From NCBI GenBank assembly GCA_022823225.1, contig JAJDXM010000065.1, positions 1 to 64,000 of the forward strand: a stretch of DNA of 64,000 bases, given 5' to 3'. The notes beneath the pieces are model-generated. The model was not told the DNA's origin and made no database searches. It saw nothing but the letters and a program-made list of their open reading frames with translations. Made by a program: the position numbers and the translations under genes. The stretch is from Gemmatimonadota bacterium. GTDB lineage: Bacteria; Gemmatimonadota; Gemmatimonadetes; Longimicrobiales; Gaopeijiaceae. Below are positions 41,164-50,710 of the stretch, one piece after another (positions within the stretch are counted from its first letter, which is position 1; every line of letters begins with the position of its first letter).

Positions 41164-42684
41164 ATGAAAACCATTGGAGTCCACACCACGAGGCGGGCCA
41201 CGGCCGTCCTGTGTCTGCTCGCAGCGCTGCCGGCGCTCGCGTCGGCGCAGGTGCGGGTGCCCCAGTCCCTTTCGCTCGACGAGGCGCTGGAGATCGCGCT
41301 CGACAACAACCCCGCCATGCAGGCGACGCGGAACGACGTGAACGTCGCGAACTGGAATCTGACCGCCGCCTACGGGTCGTGGATGCCAACGGCGTCGCTG
41401 AACTCGGGCGTCAGCTGGCAGGGAGTGGGCGAACAGCGTTTCGGGAGCATCACCGCCGAGCAACTGGGCTTCCTGGACCAGCCCTCGTTCCTGTCGAGTT
41501 CCTACAGCGCCACCGCGAGCTTTTCGATCAACGGCCGCATGCTCATGGCGCCGGGGCAGGCATCGCGCAACCGCGACGCCACGCGGGCGCAGGTCCGTAC
41601 GCAGGAGGCGACGCTGCGCCTCAACGTGACCCGCGCCTATCTGGACGTTCTGCGCCAGACCGAGGGCCTGCGTCTCGCCGAACAGCAGCTCGACCGGGCG
41701 CAGTTCAACCTGCGCCTGGCCCAGGGTCGCCGGGAGGTGCTGGGATCCGGGACGTCGATCGACGTACAGCAGGCCGAGGTCAACGTCGGCCGCGCCGAAG
41801 TCACGCTGCTTCAGTCGCAGACTGGACTCCGCACCTCGCGCATTCGCCTGCTCCAGCAGATGGGTGCCGACCTTTCGGCCGAACCCGACCTGGCGACGAC
41901 CTTTGCGGTAACCGAACCGACGTGGACCGCCGATGGCCTCTACAGCATGGCGATGGACCGCAATCCGGGCCTGCAAGCGCTCAGGGCCCAGGAGAGGTCC
42001 GCGAACTACGGCGTGAACATGGCGCGCTCGTCGTACTTTCCCAGCGTGAGCATGTCCGCGGGCGTCAGCGGGTTCACCCGCCAGGCGAGCAGCACCGCGG
42101 CACAGGAGGCGCAGGCCATCGCAGCGGGCGTGGGCCGGGTCCAGCAGTGTCTGGCAACGAACGAGCTGCTCTCGGCGCTCCCCTCGCCACCGCCCCCGCA
42201 GAATTGCTCGCTTCTGGCAACACCGCAATCGGCACTCATCGCGATCAGGGAACAGAACCGGGCATTCCCCTTTGACTTCACCAACTCGCCCCCCTCCGCC
42301 GGCCTGTCGGTCTCGATCCCGATCTTCCAGGGCCTGAGCCGGCAACGCGAGGTGGAGAGCGCGCGCGCCCAGCTCCTCGACACGAGGTACCGGGTCAGCG
42401 AGCAGCGGCTCGCGCTGCGCGCCGACATCGAAGCGCAGACCGCAACGGTGCGCACCGCATACGAAACCGCGCTCATCGAGGAGCGCAACCAGGCGCTGGT
42501 TGACGAACAGCTGCGGCTGGCACAGGAGCGCTACCGCAACGGCCTCTCCAACTTCATCGACCTGGTCGAGGCCGAGACGCTCAAGGCGCAGGCGGACCGC
42601 GAGAGAATCGTCGCGATTTTCACCTATCATGATGCGATTGCCGACCTTGAAGCGGTGGTCGGCACCCCATTGAGGAACCCATAG
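41164..42684 (+). CDS. TolC-family outer membrane efflux protein
   Basis: A 506-residue protein with a signal peptide (to about 27, ALASA-Q) and two OEP repeats of long helices separated by beta strands; LSLDEALEIALDNNPAM begins repeat 1, and YRNGLSNFIDLVEAETLKAQ is the typical end of repeat 2. It forms the outer-membrane channel of a tripartite exporter. ATG 41164 is chosen; TTG 41155 is possible. It is four bases from the adaptor gene, so they are co-transcribed. The 150-base gap upstream holds no firm promoter. Confidence 0.92.
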   Translation: MKTIGVHTTRRATAVLCLLAALPALASAQVRVPQSLSLDEALEIALDNNPAMQATRNDVNVANWNLTAAYGSWMPTASLNSGVSWQGVGEQRFGSITAEQLGFLDQPSFLSSSYSATASFSINGRMLMAPGQASRNRDATRAQVRTQEATLRLNVTRAYLDVLRQTEGLRLAEQQLDRAQFNLRLAQGRREVLGSGTSIDVQQAEVNVGRAEVTLLQSQTGLRTSRIRLLQQMGADLSAEPDLATTFAVTEPTWTADGLYSMAMDRNPGLQALRAQERSANYGVNMARSSYFPSVSMSAGVSGFTRQASSTAAQEAQAIAAGVGRVQQCLATNELLSALPSPPPPQNCSLLATPQSALIAIREQNRAFPFDFTNSPPSAGLSVSIPIFQGLSRQREVESARAQLLDTRYRVSEQRLALRADIEAQTATVRTAYETALIEERNQALVDEQLRLAQERYRNGLSNFIDLVEAETLKAQADRERIVAIFTYHDAIADLEAVVGTPLRNP

Positions 42685-42688
42685 CAAG

Positions 42689-43966
42689 ATGCGAACAGGA
42701 ATAAAGGTTCTACTCGGATTCGTGGCGCTCGGGGTCGTGGCGGCTGCCGCGATCCTCGCCATGACCTTCGAGCGGCAGGGCGGAACGCCGGTCAGGATCG
42801 AAACGGTGAGCCAGCGCGATCTGGTCGCCACGGTCACCGCCAGCGGCAACGTCCGCGCCACGCGGAAGGTGGACATCAGCTCCGACATCTCGGCCAAGGT
42901 CGCGGAACTCCTCGTCGACGAGGGCGAGGACGTCGAAGAGGGACAGGTGTTGCTTCGGCTGGACCCGACCCGCTACCGGGCCGCGCTGAACCGCAGCGAG
43001 GCCAACCTGAACCAGGTGCGGGCCCAGGTCGCGCAGGCGGAGGCCAACCTGCTGCGGGCCAGCCGCCACGCCGAGCGCATGAGGTCCATCTGGGCCAGCG
43101 ACTCGCTGCTGGTGAGCCGGCAGGAGGTGGAGAACGCGGAGACGGATCTGGAGATACAGGAGTCCATGCTCGAGGCCTCGACATTCGGGGTCAGCCAGGC
43201 GCAGGCCGCGGTGGAGGAGGCGCGCGACCAGCTCTCCAAGACGGTGATCGTCGCCCCGATGTCGGGGAGGGTGACGAGGCTGAACGTGGAAGAGGGCGAG
43301 ACCGTGATCGTCGGCACGATGAACAACCCGGGAAGCCTGGTTCTCACGGTTTCCGACCTGTCGGTCATGGAGGTCGTGCTGGAGGTGGACGAGACGGATG
43401 TGCCCGAAATCGCGCTGGGCGACGAGGCGACGGTGGAGCTCGACGCCTTCCCTGAACTGGAGTTCCCCGGTTTGGTCACCGAGATCGGGAACAGCGCCAT
43501 TCGGCCCCCGTCCCAGAGCGCCGGTTCGGGCCAGACCCCCACGATCGACTTCGAGGTGGTGGTCACGTTGATCAATCCACCGGCCGAGCTGCGCCCCGAC
43601 CTCTCGGCCACCGCGGAGGTCATTACCGACACTCGCGACAATCAGCTCAGCATTCCGATCATTTCGCTCACGCTGCGCGAGGAGGAGGAAGACGGCAACG
43701 GTACGAGTTCGTCCGGCAACGGCCGCGCCGGCGACAGGCCCGATCCCATCGAGGGCGTCTTCGTCATCCGGGAAGGGCGCGTGACCTTCACCCCCGTTCA
43801 GGTCGGAATTGCGGGCCAGGAGTACTTCGAGGTGGTTTCGGGGGTCTCCCTGGGTGACTCGATCGTAAGCGGACCCTACCAGGTCATCCGCGAACTCGAG
43901 GACGGGGAAGCGGTCCGGCACGACGAGGATCTGGAGTCGGACGACGATCAGAACGGGTCGGACTAG
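42689..43966 (+). CDS. HlyD/MacA-type periplasmic adaptor
   Basis: A 425-residue membrane-fusion protein. The N-terminal membrane anchor (about 6-26) is followed by a biotinyl-lipoyl-like half (VTASGNVRATRKVDIS), a coiled-coil hairpin (about 95-185), the second lipoyl half (VIVAPMSGRVTRLNVEEGETV) and beta-barrel domains. An Asn/Ser/Gly-rich loop lies near 335-350, and the C-terminus is acidic. It links the inner-membrane permeases to the TolC-type channel. The type (MacA-like, with MacB-like permeases downstream) fits an ABC exporter. Confidence 0.92.
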   Translation: MRTGIKVLLGFVALGVVAAAAILAMTFERQGGTPVRIETVSQRDLVATVTASGNVRATRKVDISSDISAKVAELLVDEGEDVEEGQVLLRLDPTRYRAALNRSEANLNQVRAQVAQAEANLLRASRHAERMRSIWASDSLLVSRQEVENAETDLEIQESMLEASTFGVSQAQAAVEEARDQLSKTVIVAPMSGRVTRLNVEEGETVIVGTMNNPGSLVLTVSDLSVMEVVLEVDETDVPEIALGDEATVELDAFPELEFPGLVTEIGNSAIRPPSQSAGSGQTPTIDFEVVVTLINPPAELRPDLSATAEVITDTRDNQLSIPIISLTLREEEEDGNGTSSSGNGRAGDRPDPIEGVFVIREGRVTFTPVQVGIAGQEYFEVVSGVSLGDSIVSGPYQVIRELEDGEAVRHDEDLESDDDQNGSD

Positions 43967-44071
43967 CCGCACGTGGACGGACTTCGCCGGGCATTCGAGC
44001 TGCCGATGTGCGCACGGGTCGCCAGCGGTTCGTTGACAATCCACCCCTCGCGACGAGGGTTGCAGCGCTCC

Positions 44072-44086
44072 GGAGGGTGGCCCTCC
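44072..44086 (+). promoter_or_regulatory. Hairpin sequestering a Shine-Dalgarno
   Basis: GGAGGG-TGG-CCCTCC forms a perfect six-base-pair stem two bases before ATG 44089. The only Shine-Dalgarno for the first permease is inside its 5' arm, so translation may be limited until the helix opens. Confidence 0.5.
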
Positions 44087-44088
44087 CG

Positions 44089-45330
<1,242 letters not shown>

Positions 45331-46644
45331 ATGGACGGTCACGGAGGTGGTTCGCAACGGCGAGGGCGGTCCCGCACGGACTCGTGGTCGCACGTCCTGG
45401 GAGAGGGCGCGCGGGTGGCCAGGGCGGCGCTCCTCGCCAACTGGCGCCGCACGGTGCTCACGGTGCTCGGCGTCGGCATCGGCGCGGGCGTGGTGGTCAC
45501 GGTGGCGGCGGTCATCGAGGGAATCCGGAGCGAGGTCCTCGGCGCGGTCGAGTCGGCGGGCCCGAACAATTTCACGCTGATGCCCTTCGACTTCAGCGAT
45601 GTGCGCGTCGCAATCGGCGGCTCCGGACGACCGCCCTGGTGGGACCGCCCGCCGATCACCGACCGGGAGATCCGGCGGGTGCGGGCCCTGCCGGGTGTGG
45701 CCGAGGCCGTCGCGGGCTTCCAATTCGGCGCGTCGCTCCGCTACCGATCCAACTGGGTGAGCGCGAACTGGCAGGGTTCGTCCTCGGGCTGGGCGGCGTT
45801 CACCCCCGGAGACTTCACGTCCGGCAGGGACTTCACGCCCGCCGAGGTGGACCAGGCCAGGGCGGTCGTGGTGCTGTCCGCGTCGCTGGCCGAAGCGATC
45901 TTCGGCGAGCTGGATCCGGTGGGGAAGCGGCTCCGGGTCAACGCCGGCCGCCGCGCGGCCAACGAACTTTTCACCGTCATCGGCGTCTACGAACCCGAGG
46001 CCACCCTCTTCGGCGAGGCCGGTTCCAACTACGCCGTCACCCCGCTCACGGCGGCCGACAAACGTCTCAAGGCCCGGACCCGCTTCACGTTCGTCAACGT
46101 GCAGGTGTCGCCCCGCGAGGGCACGACGCCACAGGAGACACAGGAGCAGATCATCTCGGCGCTGCGCTCAATGCGCGAGCTCGGCCCCGGCGAGGAGAAC
46201 AACTTCCGTTTCGTGACCAGCGACCAGATCGGCGATCTGTTCAACCAGCTCACCGGGGCATTCTTCGCAGTCATGATGGGACTGTCCTCCGTGGGGATGA
46301 TGGTCGGGGGAATCGGCGTCATCGGGATCATGCTGATCTCGGTGACCGAACGCACCCGCGAGATCGGAATCCGCAAGGCGGTCGGGGCCACCCGTCGCGA
46401 GATCCTGTGGCAGTTCCTGATCGAGGCGTCGCTGCTCACCGCGACGGGTGCGGCGGCGGGGCTGCTCATCGGCTGGGGGATCTCGGAGCTGTTGGCCTAC
46501 TACACGCCGCTGCCGGCGCGGATTCCGCTGTGGTCGGTCTTTGCCGCGATCACGCTCGCCGCGCTGACGGGCATCCTGTTCGGGATGGTCCCGGCATTGC
46601 GCGCCGCGAAGCTGGACCCGGTGGACGCGCTGAGGTACGAGTGA
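45331..46644 (+). CDS. MacB-like ABC transporter permease 2
   Basis: A 437-residue permease with the same plan as the previous gene: N-terminal helix (about 36-60), MacB_PCD periplasmic domain and three FtsX-type helices, with GGIGVIGIMLISVTERTREIGIRKAVGATRREIL and end LDPVDALRYE. It starts at the base following the previous stop. The pair may form a heterodimeric permease. The first 30 residues are charged and not conserved. Confidence 0.92.
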   Translation: MDGHGGGSQRRGRSRTDSWSHVLGEGARVARAALLANWRRTVLTVLGVGIGAGVVVTVAAVIEGIRSEVLGAVESAGPNNFTLMPFDFSDVRVAIGGSGRPPWWDRPPITDREIRRVRALPGVAEAVAGFQFGASLRYRSNWVSANWQGSSSGWAAFTPGDFTSGRDFTPAEVDQARAVVVLSASLAEAIFGELDPVGKRLRVNAGRRAANELFTVIGVYEPEATLFGEAGSNYAVTPLTAADKRLKARTRFTFVNVQVSPREGTTPQETQEQIISALRSMRELGPGEENNFRFVTSDQIGDLFNQLTGAFFAVMMGLSSVGMMVGGIGVIGIMLISVTERTREIGIRKAVGATRREILWQFLIEASLLTATGAAAGLLIGWGISELLAYYTPLPARIPLWSVFAAITLAALTGILFGMVPALRAAKLDPVDALRYE

Positions 46645-46692
46645 CGGGGCGGAGTGGCTCGCACGGCCGGGCCAACCGGTGACGAGGCGCCG

Positions 46693-47418
46693 ATGACCGC
46701 GCCGCTTGACGTCCTGGCCGTGATGGCCCACCCAGACGACGCGGAGATCTTCTGCGGCGGCGGGCTGATCAAGTCGGCCGAAGCGGGCGAGCGCACCGGC
46801 GTGGTCGACCTGACGGCGGGCGAGGCGGGGTCGCGGGGGACCCGTGAAAGCCGGGCGCGCGAGGCGGCGGCCGCGGCGGAGGTGATGGGGCTCGCCGCGC
46901 GGCGGTGCGCGGGGCTCCCGGACACGGCGGTGGCGAACGACCGGAAGTCGCAGGTGGTGGTGGCCGGTCTGATCCGCGAACTGAAGCCGCGCGTGGTGGT
47001 GACGCACTGGACGGAGGGGCGGCACCCGGATCACCGCAGGGCGGCGCGGCTGGCGCGCGATGCGTCGTTTCTGGCGGGGCTGCGCAACTTCCCCGCGGGC
47101 GGCGCCCGACACCGTCCCGAGAAGGTGGTCTACGCGCTGGCCTTCCGCGAGGACGCCGTGAAGCCGACGTTCGTGATCGACATCAGCGCCCAGATGGACG
47201 CCAAGATCGAGGCGCTGGCCGCGTACGGCACGCAGTTCGAGGGGAAGAGCGGGATCGGCGAGGTGTTCCCGGGGGGGGACCGGCCGGTCCTGGACCAGAT
47301 CCGCGCCGTGCACGCGACGTACGGCTCGATGATCCGGTGTAGGTACGGGGAACCCTACTGGACCGAAGAGGTGGTGATGGCGGGGACGCTGGGGGGGCTG
47401 GGGGTGTCGAGTTTCTAG
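46693..47418 (+). CDS. bshB1: Bacillithiol biosynthesis deacetylase BshB1-like
   Basis: A 241-residue zinc-dependent deacetylase of the PIG-L/LmbE family. It has the metal motif MAHPDDAEIFCGG (H13, D15, D16) and HWTEGRHPDHRRAA, with the BshB1-like C-terminus (AYGTQFEGKSGIGEVFPGGD). BshB1 removes acetate from GlcNAc-malate in bacillithiol synthesis; related enzymes act on other GlcNAc compounds. No bshA or bshC is in the window. ATG 46693 follows GAGG; a GTG 13 codons upstream is less likely. Its stop overlaps the next gene, which runs the other way, by four bases. Confidence 0.85.
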   Translation: MTAPLDVLAVMAHPDDAEIFCGGGLIKSAEAGERTGVVDLTAGEAGSRGTRESRAREAAAAAEVMGLAARRCAGLPDTAVANDRKSQVVVAGLIRELKPRVVVTHWTEGRHPDHRRAARLARDASFLAGLRNFPAGGARHRPEKVVYALAFREDAVKPTFVIDISAQMDAKIEALAAYGTQFEGKSGIGEVFPGGDRPVLDQIRAVHATYGSMIRCRYGEPYWTEEVVMAGTLGGLGVSSF

Positions 47419-47732
47419 TCTGCGATGGCGGGCCGGGTTGCCAGGCCGGGCAGTCGCGGTTGAGTCCCACACCTGGATTGTGCCTCCCGGGAGGACTTCC
47501 TGTCCCCGGTGGGAGCCAGCATGACCACTCTGCCATCCGCAAGGGGAGCGGCGCTCGTCACCTCCCACATCAGATGGAGGGAATCCCTCATCGCACCGGA
47601 CAAGCCGTCGTGCCCGCCAATGACAAACTCGGGTTCGGCATTCACGCCTCCCCCCACGGGGCCGTCACATGCAGCAGCGGCCAACACCGTTCCGAGAAGG
47701 CAGAGATGCCTGATCCATCTGGATCCGGTCAC
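47415..47732 (-). pseudogene. Broken beta-propeller lipoprotein remnant
   Basis: A 105-codon frame with a lipoprotein signal (LLGTVLAAAAC, lipobox Cys at about 22), then EPEFVIGGHDGLSGAM and AAPLADGRVVMLAPTGDR, which look like the first strands of a six-bladed beta-propeller lipoprotein (usually about 350-400 residues). After DRK the frame loses this pattern, while the next frame on the same strand reads VLPGGTIQVWDST, a strand from the same fold type. A frameshift and loss of the rest are the simplest reading. A short intact lipoprotein is the alternative. Confidence 0.5.
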
Positions 47733-47778
47733 TGACTTGCCTCCCGGGCGCCAGCAGTGAGTCGCTCCACACTACCCC

Positions 47779-49149
47779 TCACACCCCGACCCCCTCCCCC
47801 CGCAGCCACCCCTCCATCGCGTCCCGGATCCCGGCCAGCCGCTCCGCGGTCTTCGCTTCATACCTGGCCACGATGACCGGCTGCGTGTTCGACGCGCGCA
47901 CGAGCCCCCACCCGTCGCCGAAGAGGACGCGCACGCCGTCCACCGCGACCACCTCGTGGCGGGCGCTGAAGTGTGCGACGGCGCGCTCGACCAGGTCGAA
48001 CTTCTCCGCCTCCGGGACTTCGATGCGCAGTTCGGGGGTCGACACGTACGCGGGGAGCGACGCGGTTGTGGCGGAGAGAGGTTCCGGGGAGGCCGCCACC
48101 ATCTCCAGCAGGCGGCAGGCGGCATACAGCGCGTCGTCGAAGCCGAGGTATTCGTCGGCGAAGCAGATGTGGCCGGAGAGCTCGCCGGCGATGAGCGCCC
48201 CCGTCTCGCGCATCTTCTCCTTGATCAGGGAGTGGCCGGTCTTCCACATGACGGGGTGGCCGCCTGCGCGCGCGAACTCTTCGGGCAGGACCTGGGAGCA
48301 CTTCACGTCGAAGACGAGCGTCTCGCCCGGGCCGCGGCGCTTCAGGAGGTCGAGGCCGAAGAGGAGGAGGAGGACGTCGCCCCGGATGATGGCGCCCCGG
48401 TCGTCCACCACGCCGATCCGGTCCGCGTCGCCGTCGAAGCCGATGCCGAGGTCCGCGCCGTGGGCGCGCACGGCGGCGATCATGTCCTGCACGTTCTCGT
48501 CCACCGTCGGGTCTGGGTGATGGTTGGGGAAGGTGCCGTCGGACTCGCAGTAGAGCGCGACCACCTCGGCGCCGACCGCTTCCAGCAGTTCGACCGCCAC
48601 CACCGAGCCGGTGCCGTTGCCGCAGTCGACAACCGCCTTGACCGTGCGGGCGAGGCGGAAGCGGCCGGCGACGTCGGCCACGTAGGCGGGGAGCACGTCG
48701 CGTTCCCGCAGCGAGCCGTCGCCGCTCGCCAGGTCGCTCTCGCGGATGCGCCGGAGCAGCGCCTGGATCGCATCGCCGTGCAGCGAAGCGCCGCCCATCG
48801 TCATCTTGATGCCGTTGTACTCGGACGGATTGTGGGACCCGGTGATCTGCACCGCGCCGTCGGCCGCGTACTCGTGCTCGGCGAAGTAGGCGACCGGCGT
48901 GGGCACGGTGCCCAGCTGGATCACGCCGCACCCCGACGACCTCAGGCCCGCGGCCAGCCCCGCCCGCAGCACCGGCGACGATGGTCGGTTGTCCTCGCCC
49001 ACCGCCACCAGCGGCGAGGGCTGGCCGGTGCGCGCACGCAGTTCGGAGCCGTACGCGCGCCCCACGGCCTCCGCCACCCCCGCATCGAGGTCCTCGCCGA
49101 CGATCCCGCGGATGTCGTACTGGCGGAAGATGTGGTCGTGGAGCGGCAT
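47779..49149 (-). CDS. Phosphomannomutase/phosphoglucomutase
   Basis: A 456-residue alpha-D-phosphohexomutase. It shows HIFRQYDIRGIVGEDL at the start, the phosphoserine loop ITGSHNPSEYNGIKM (Ser105), the metal loop GFDGDADRIG (239-244), the sugar-specificity loop GELSGHICFADEY and the phosphate-binding ASNTQPVIVARYEA. It probably interconverts mannose-6- and mannose-1-phosphate, feeding the ManC at 13169-14257; glucose substrates are possible too. ATG 49149 gives the family N-terminus; a GTG seven codons upstream is an alternative. It follows nuoN by 49 bases and may be transcribed with it. Confidence 0.93.
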   Translation of the reverse strand: MPLHDHIFRQYDIRGIVGEDLDAGVAEAVGRAYGSELRARTGQPSPLVAVGEDNRPSSPVLRAGLAAGLRSSGCGVIQLGTVPTPVAYFAEHEYAADGAVQITGSHNPSEYNGIKMTMGGASLHGDAIQALLRRIRESDLASGDGSLRERDVLPAYVADVAGRFRLARTVKAVVDCGNGTGSVVAVELLEAVGAEVVALYCESDGTFPNHHPDPTVDENVQDMIAAVRAHGADLGIGFDGDADRIGVVDDRGAIIRGDVLLLLFGLDLLKRRGPGETLVFDVKCSQVLPEEFARAGGHPVMWKTGHSLIKEKMRETGALIAGELSGHICFADEYLGFDDALYAACRLLEMVAASPEPLSATTASLPAYVSTPELRIEVPEAEKFDLVERAVAHFSARHEVVAVDGVRVLFGDGWGLVRASNTQPVIVARYEAKTAERLAGIRDAMEGWLRGEGVGV

Positions 49150-49198
49150 CGCGCTGGCGGTTTGTTTCACGGACGGCCGCCGGTGGGCGCAGCCCCCG

Positions 49199-50710
49199 TC
49201 AGTTCCCCGCCACTGGGCCGGCCATGAAGTCCCGGAGGCCGGCCACGGAGTCCATGGCCATCTCAAGAACGGTGCCCGGGAAGATCCCGCCCAGCAGGAT
49301 CAGGCCGACACTGAGGAAGAGCACGACGTGGGTGGCGAAGGGTGTGAACGCTTCGGCCGGGGTGGTCCCCGCCGTCTCTTCCGGCGCCTCCTTCATCCAC
49401 ATGAACCAGGCCACGCGCAGGTAGTACCAGTAGGAGACCACCGTCGTGAGAACCAGGATGACCGACAGCACCCACAGCCGCGCTTCGGCGGCGCCGAGGA
49501 GCAGGTTGTACTTGGCGATGAAGCCCGCGGTGCCCGGGAACCCTGCCAGCGACAGCAGAAACACCGTCATGATCGTGCCCATGACCGGCTTGCGCCACCC
49601 GAATCCGGCGTAGCTCTCGACGCTCAGGTTCTGCTCGGACTGGTTGCCCACGGACAGCACGATCGCGAACGCCCCGATGTTCATCACCGTGTAGACCAGC
49701 AGGTAGAACAGGAGTGCGGCCGCGGCCGTGTCGTTGGCGGCCACCAGCGCCACCAGGAGGTAGCCCCCGTGCGCGATCGAGGAGTAGGCCAGCATGCGCT
49801 TGACGCTGGACTGCACGAGCGCTATCACGTTGCCGGCCACCATCGTGATCGCCGCGAGCCACCACAGGACGCTCCACCACTGGGCGTAGACGCCGTCGAG
49901 CCCCACCACGAAGACGCGCAGGAAGGCGGCAAAGGCGGCCGCCTTGACGGCCGCGGCCATGAACGCGGTGACGGGTGTGGGCGCCCCCTCGTAGACGTCC
50001 GGGGTCCACATGTGGAAGGGAACGGCGGCGACCTTGAAGGCGAATCCGATCGCGAGGAGCGCCACCCCCGGGACCAAGAGTCCCGCCGGGGCCGCACCGC
50101 CCTGAATGGCAACCGCGACCGAGTGGATGTTGACGCTGCCGGTCGCCCCGTAGATCAGCGCGATGCCGAAGAGGAGGAAGCCGCTGGCGAAGGCCCCCAG
50201 CAGGAAGTACTTGAGGCCGGCTTCGGCGCTGCGGCGGTCGCGCCGGTTGAAGCCGACCAGGGCGTAGACGGCGATCGACATGAGCTCGAGCCCCAGGAAG
50301 ATCACCATCAGGTCGCGGGCGGCGGCCATGACCATCATCCCGATCGTCGCAAAGAGGATCAGGGAGTAGTACTCGCCCGCCTGCAGCCGCTGCCGGTCCA
50401 CGTAGGCAAGCGAGATGACGATCGAGAAGGCGGCGCCGATCAGGAAGACCCAGTTGGCGAAGAGGCGGAACCCGTCCACGGCGAACATCGCGGTGGCGCC
50501 GGATTCGCTCACCCCCCAGTAGAGCCACCCGTTGGCCACGGCCGCGACCGCCAGCACGCCAAGGGCGATCCACCCCAGCTCCGCGGACTGGCCGCGCTCC
50601 CGGCCGCGCGCGACCCCCATGATCAGAACCAGCATGCCGCCGATCGAGATCACGACCTCGGGGAGGAGCGCGAGCACGTAGTGGAAGCTGGACGTGTAGT
50701 CGAGGAGCAT
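49199..50710 (-). CDS. nuoN: NADH-quinone oxidoreductase subunit N
   Basis: A 503-residue antiporter-like proton-pumping subunit with about 14 helices. The proton-path lysines are in VPFHMWTPDVYEGAPTPVTAFMAAAVKAAAFAAF and nearby segments. Last of the nuo operon; ATG overlaps the nuoM stop (TGATG). Confidence 0.96.
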   Translation of the reverse strand: MLLDYTSSFHYVLALLPEVVISIGGMLVLIMGVARGRERGQSAELGWIALGVLAVAAVANGWLYWGVSESGATAMFAVDGFRLFANWVFLIGAAFSIVISLAYVDRQRLQAGEYYSLILFATIGMMVMAAARDLMVIFLGLELMSIAVYALVGFNRRDRRSAEAGLKYFLLGAFASGFLLFGIALIYGATGSVNIHSVAVAIQGGAAPAGLLVPGVALLAIGFAFKVAAVPFHMWTPDVYEGAPTPVTAFMAAAVKAAAFAAFLRVFVVGLDGVYAQWWSVLWWLAAITMVAGNVIALVQSSVKRMLAYSSIAHGGYLLVALVAANDTAAAALLFYLLVYTVMNIGAFAIVLSVGNQSEQNLSVESYAGFGWRKPVMGTIMTVFLLSLAGFPGTAGFIAKYNLLLGAAEARLWVLSVILVLTTVVSYWYYLRVAWFMWMKEAPEETAGTTPAEAFTPFATHVVLFLSVGLILLGGIFPGTVLEMAMDSVAGLRDFMAGPVAGN

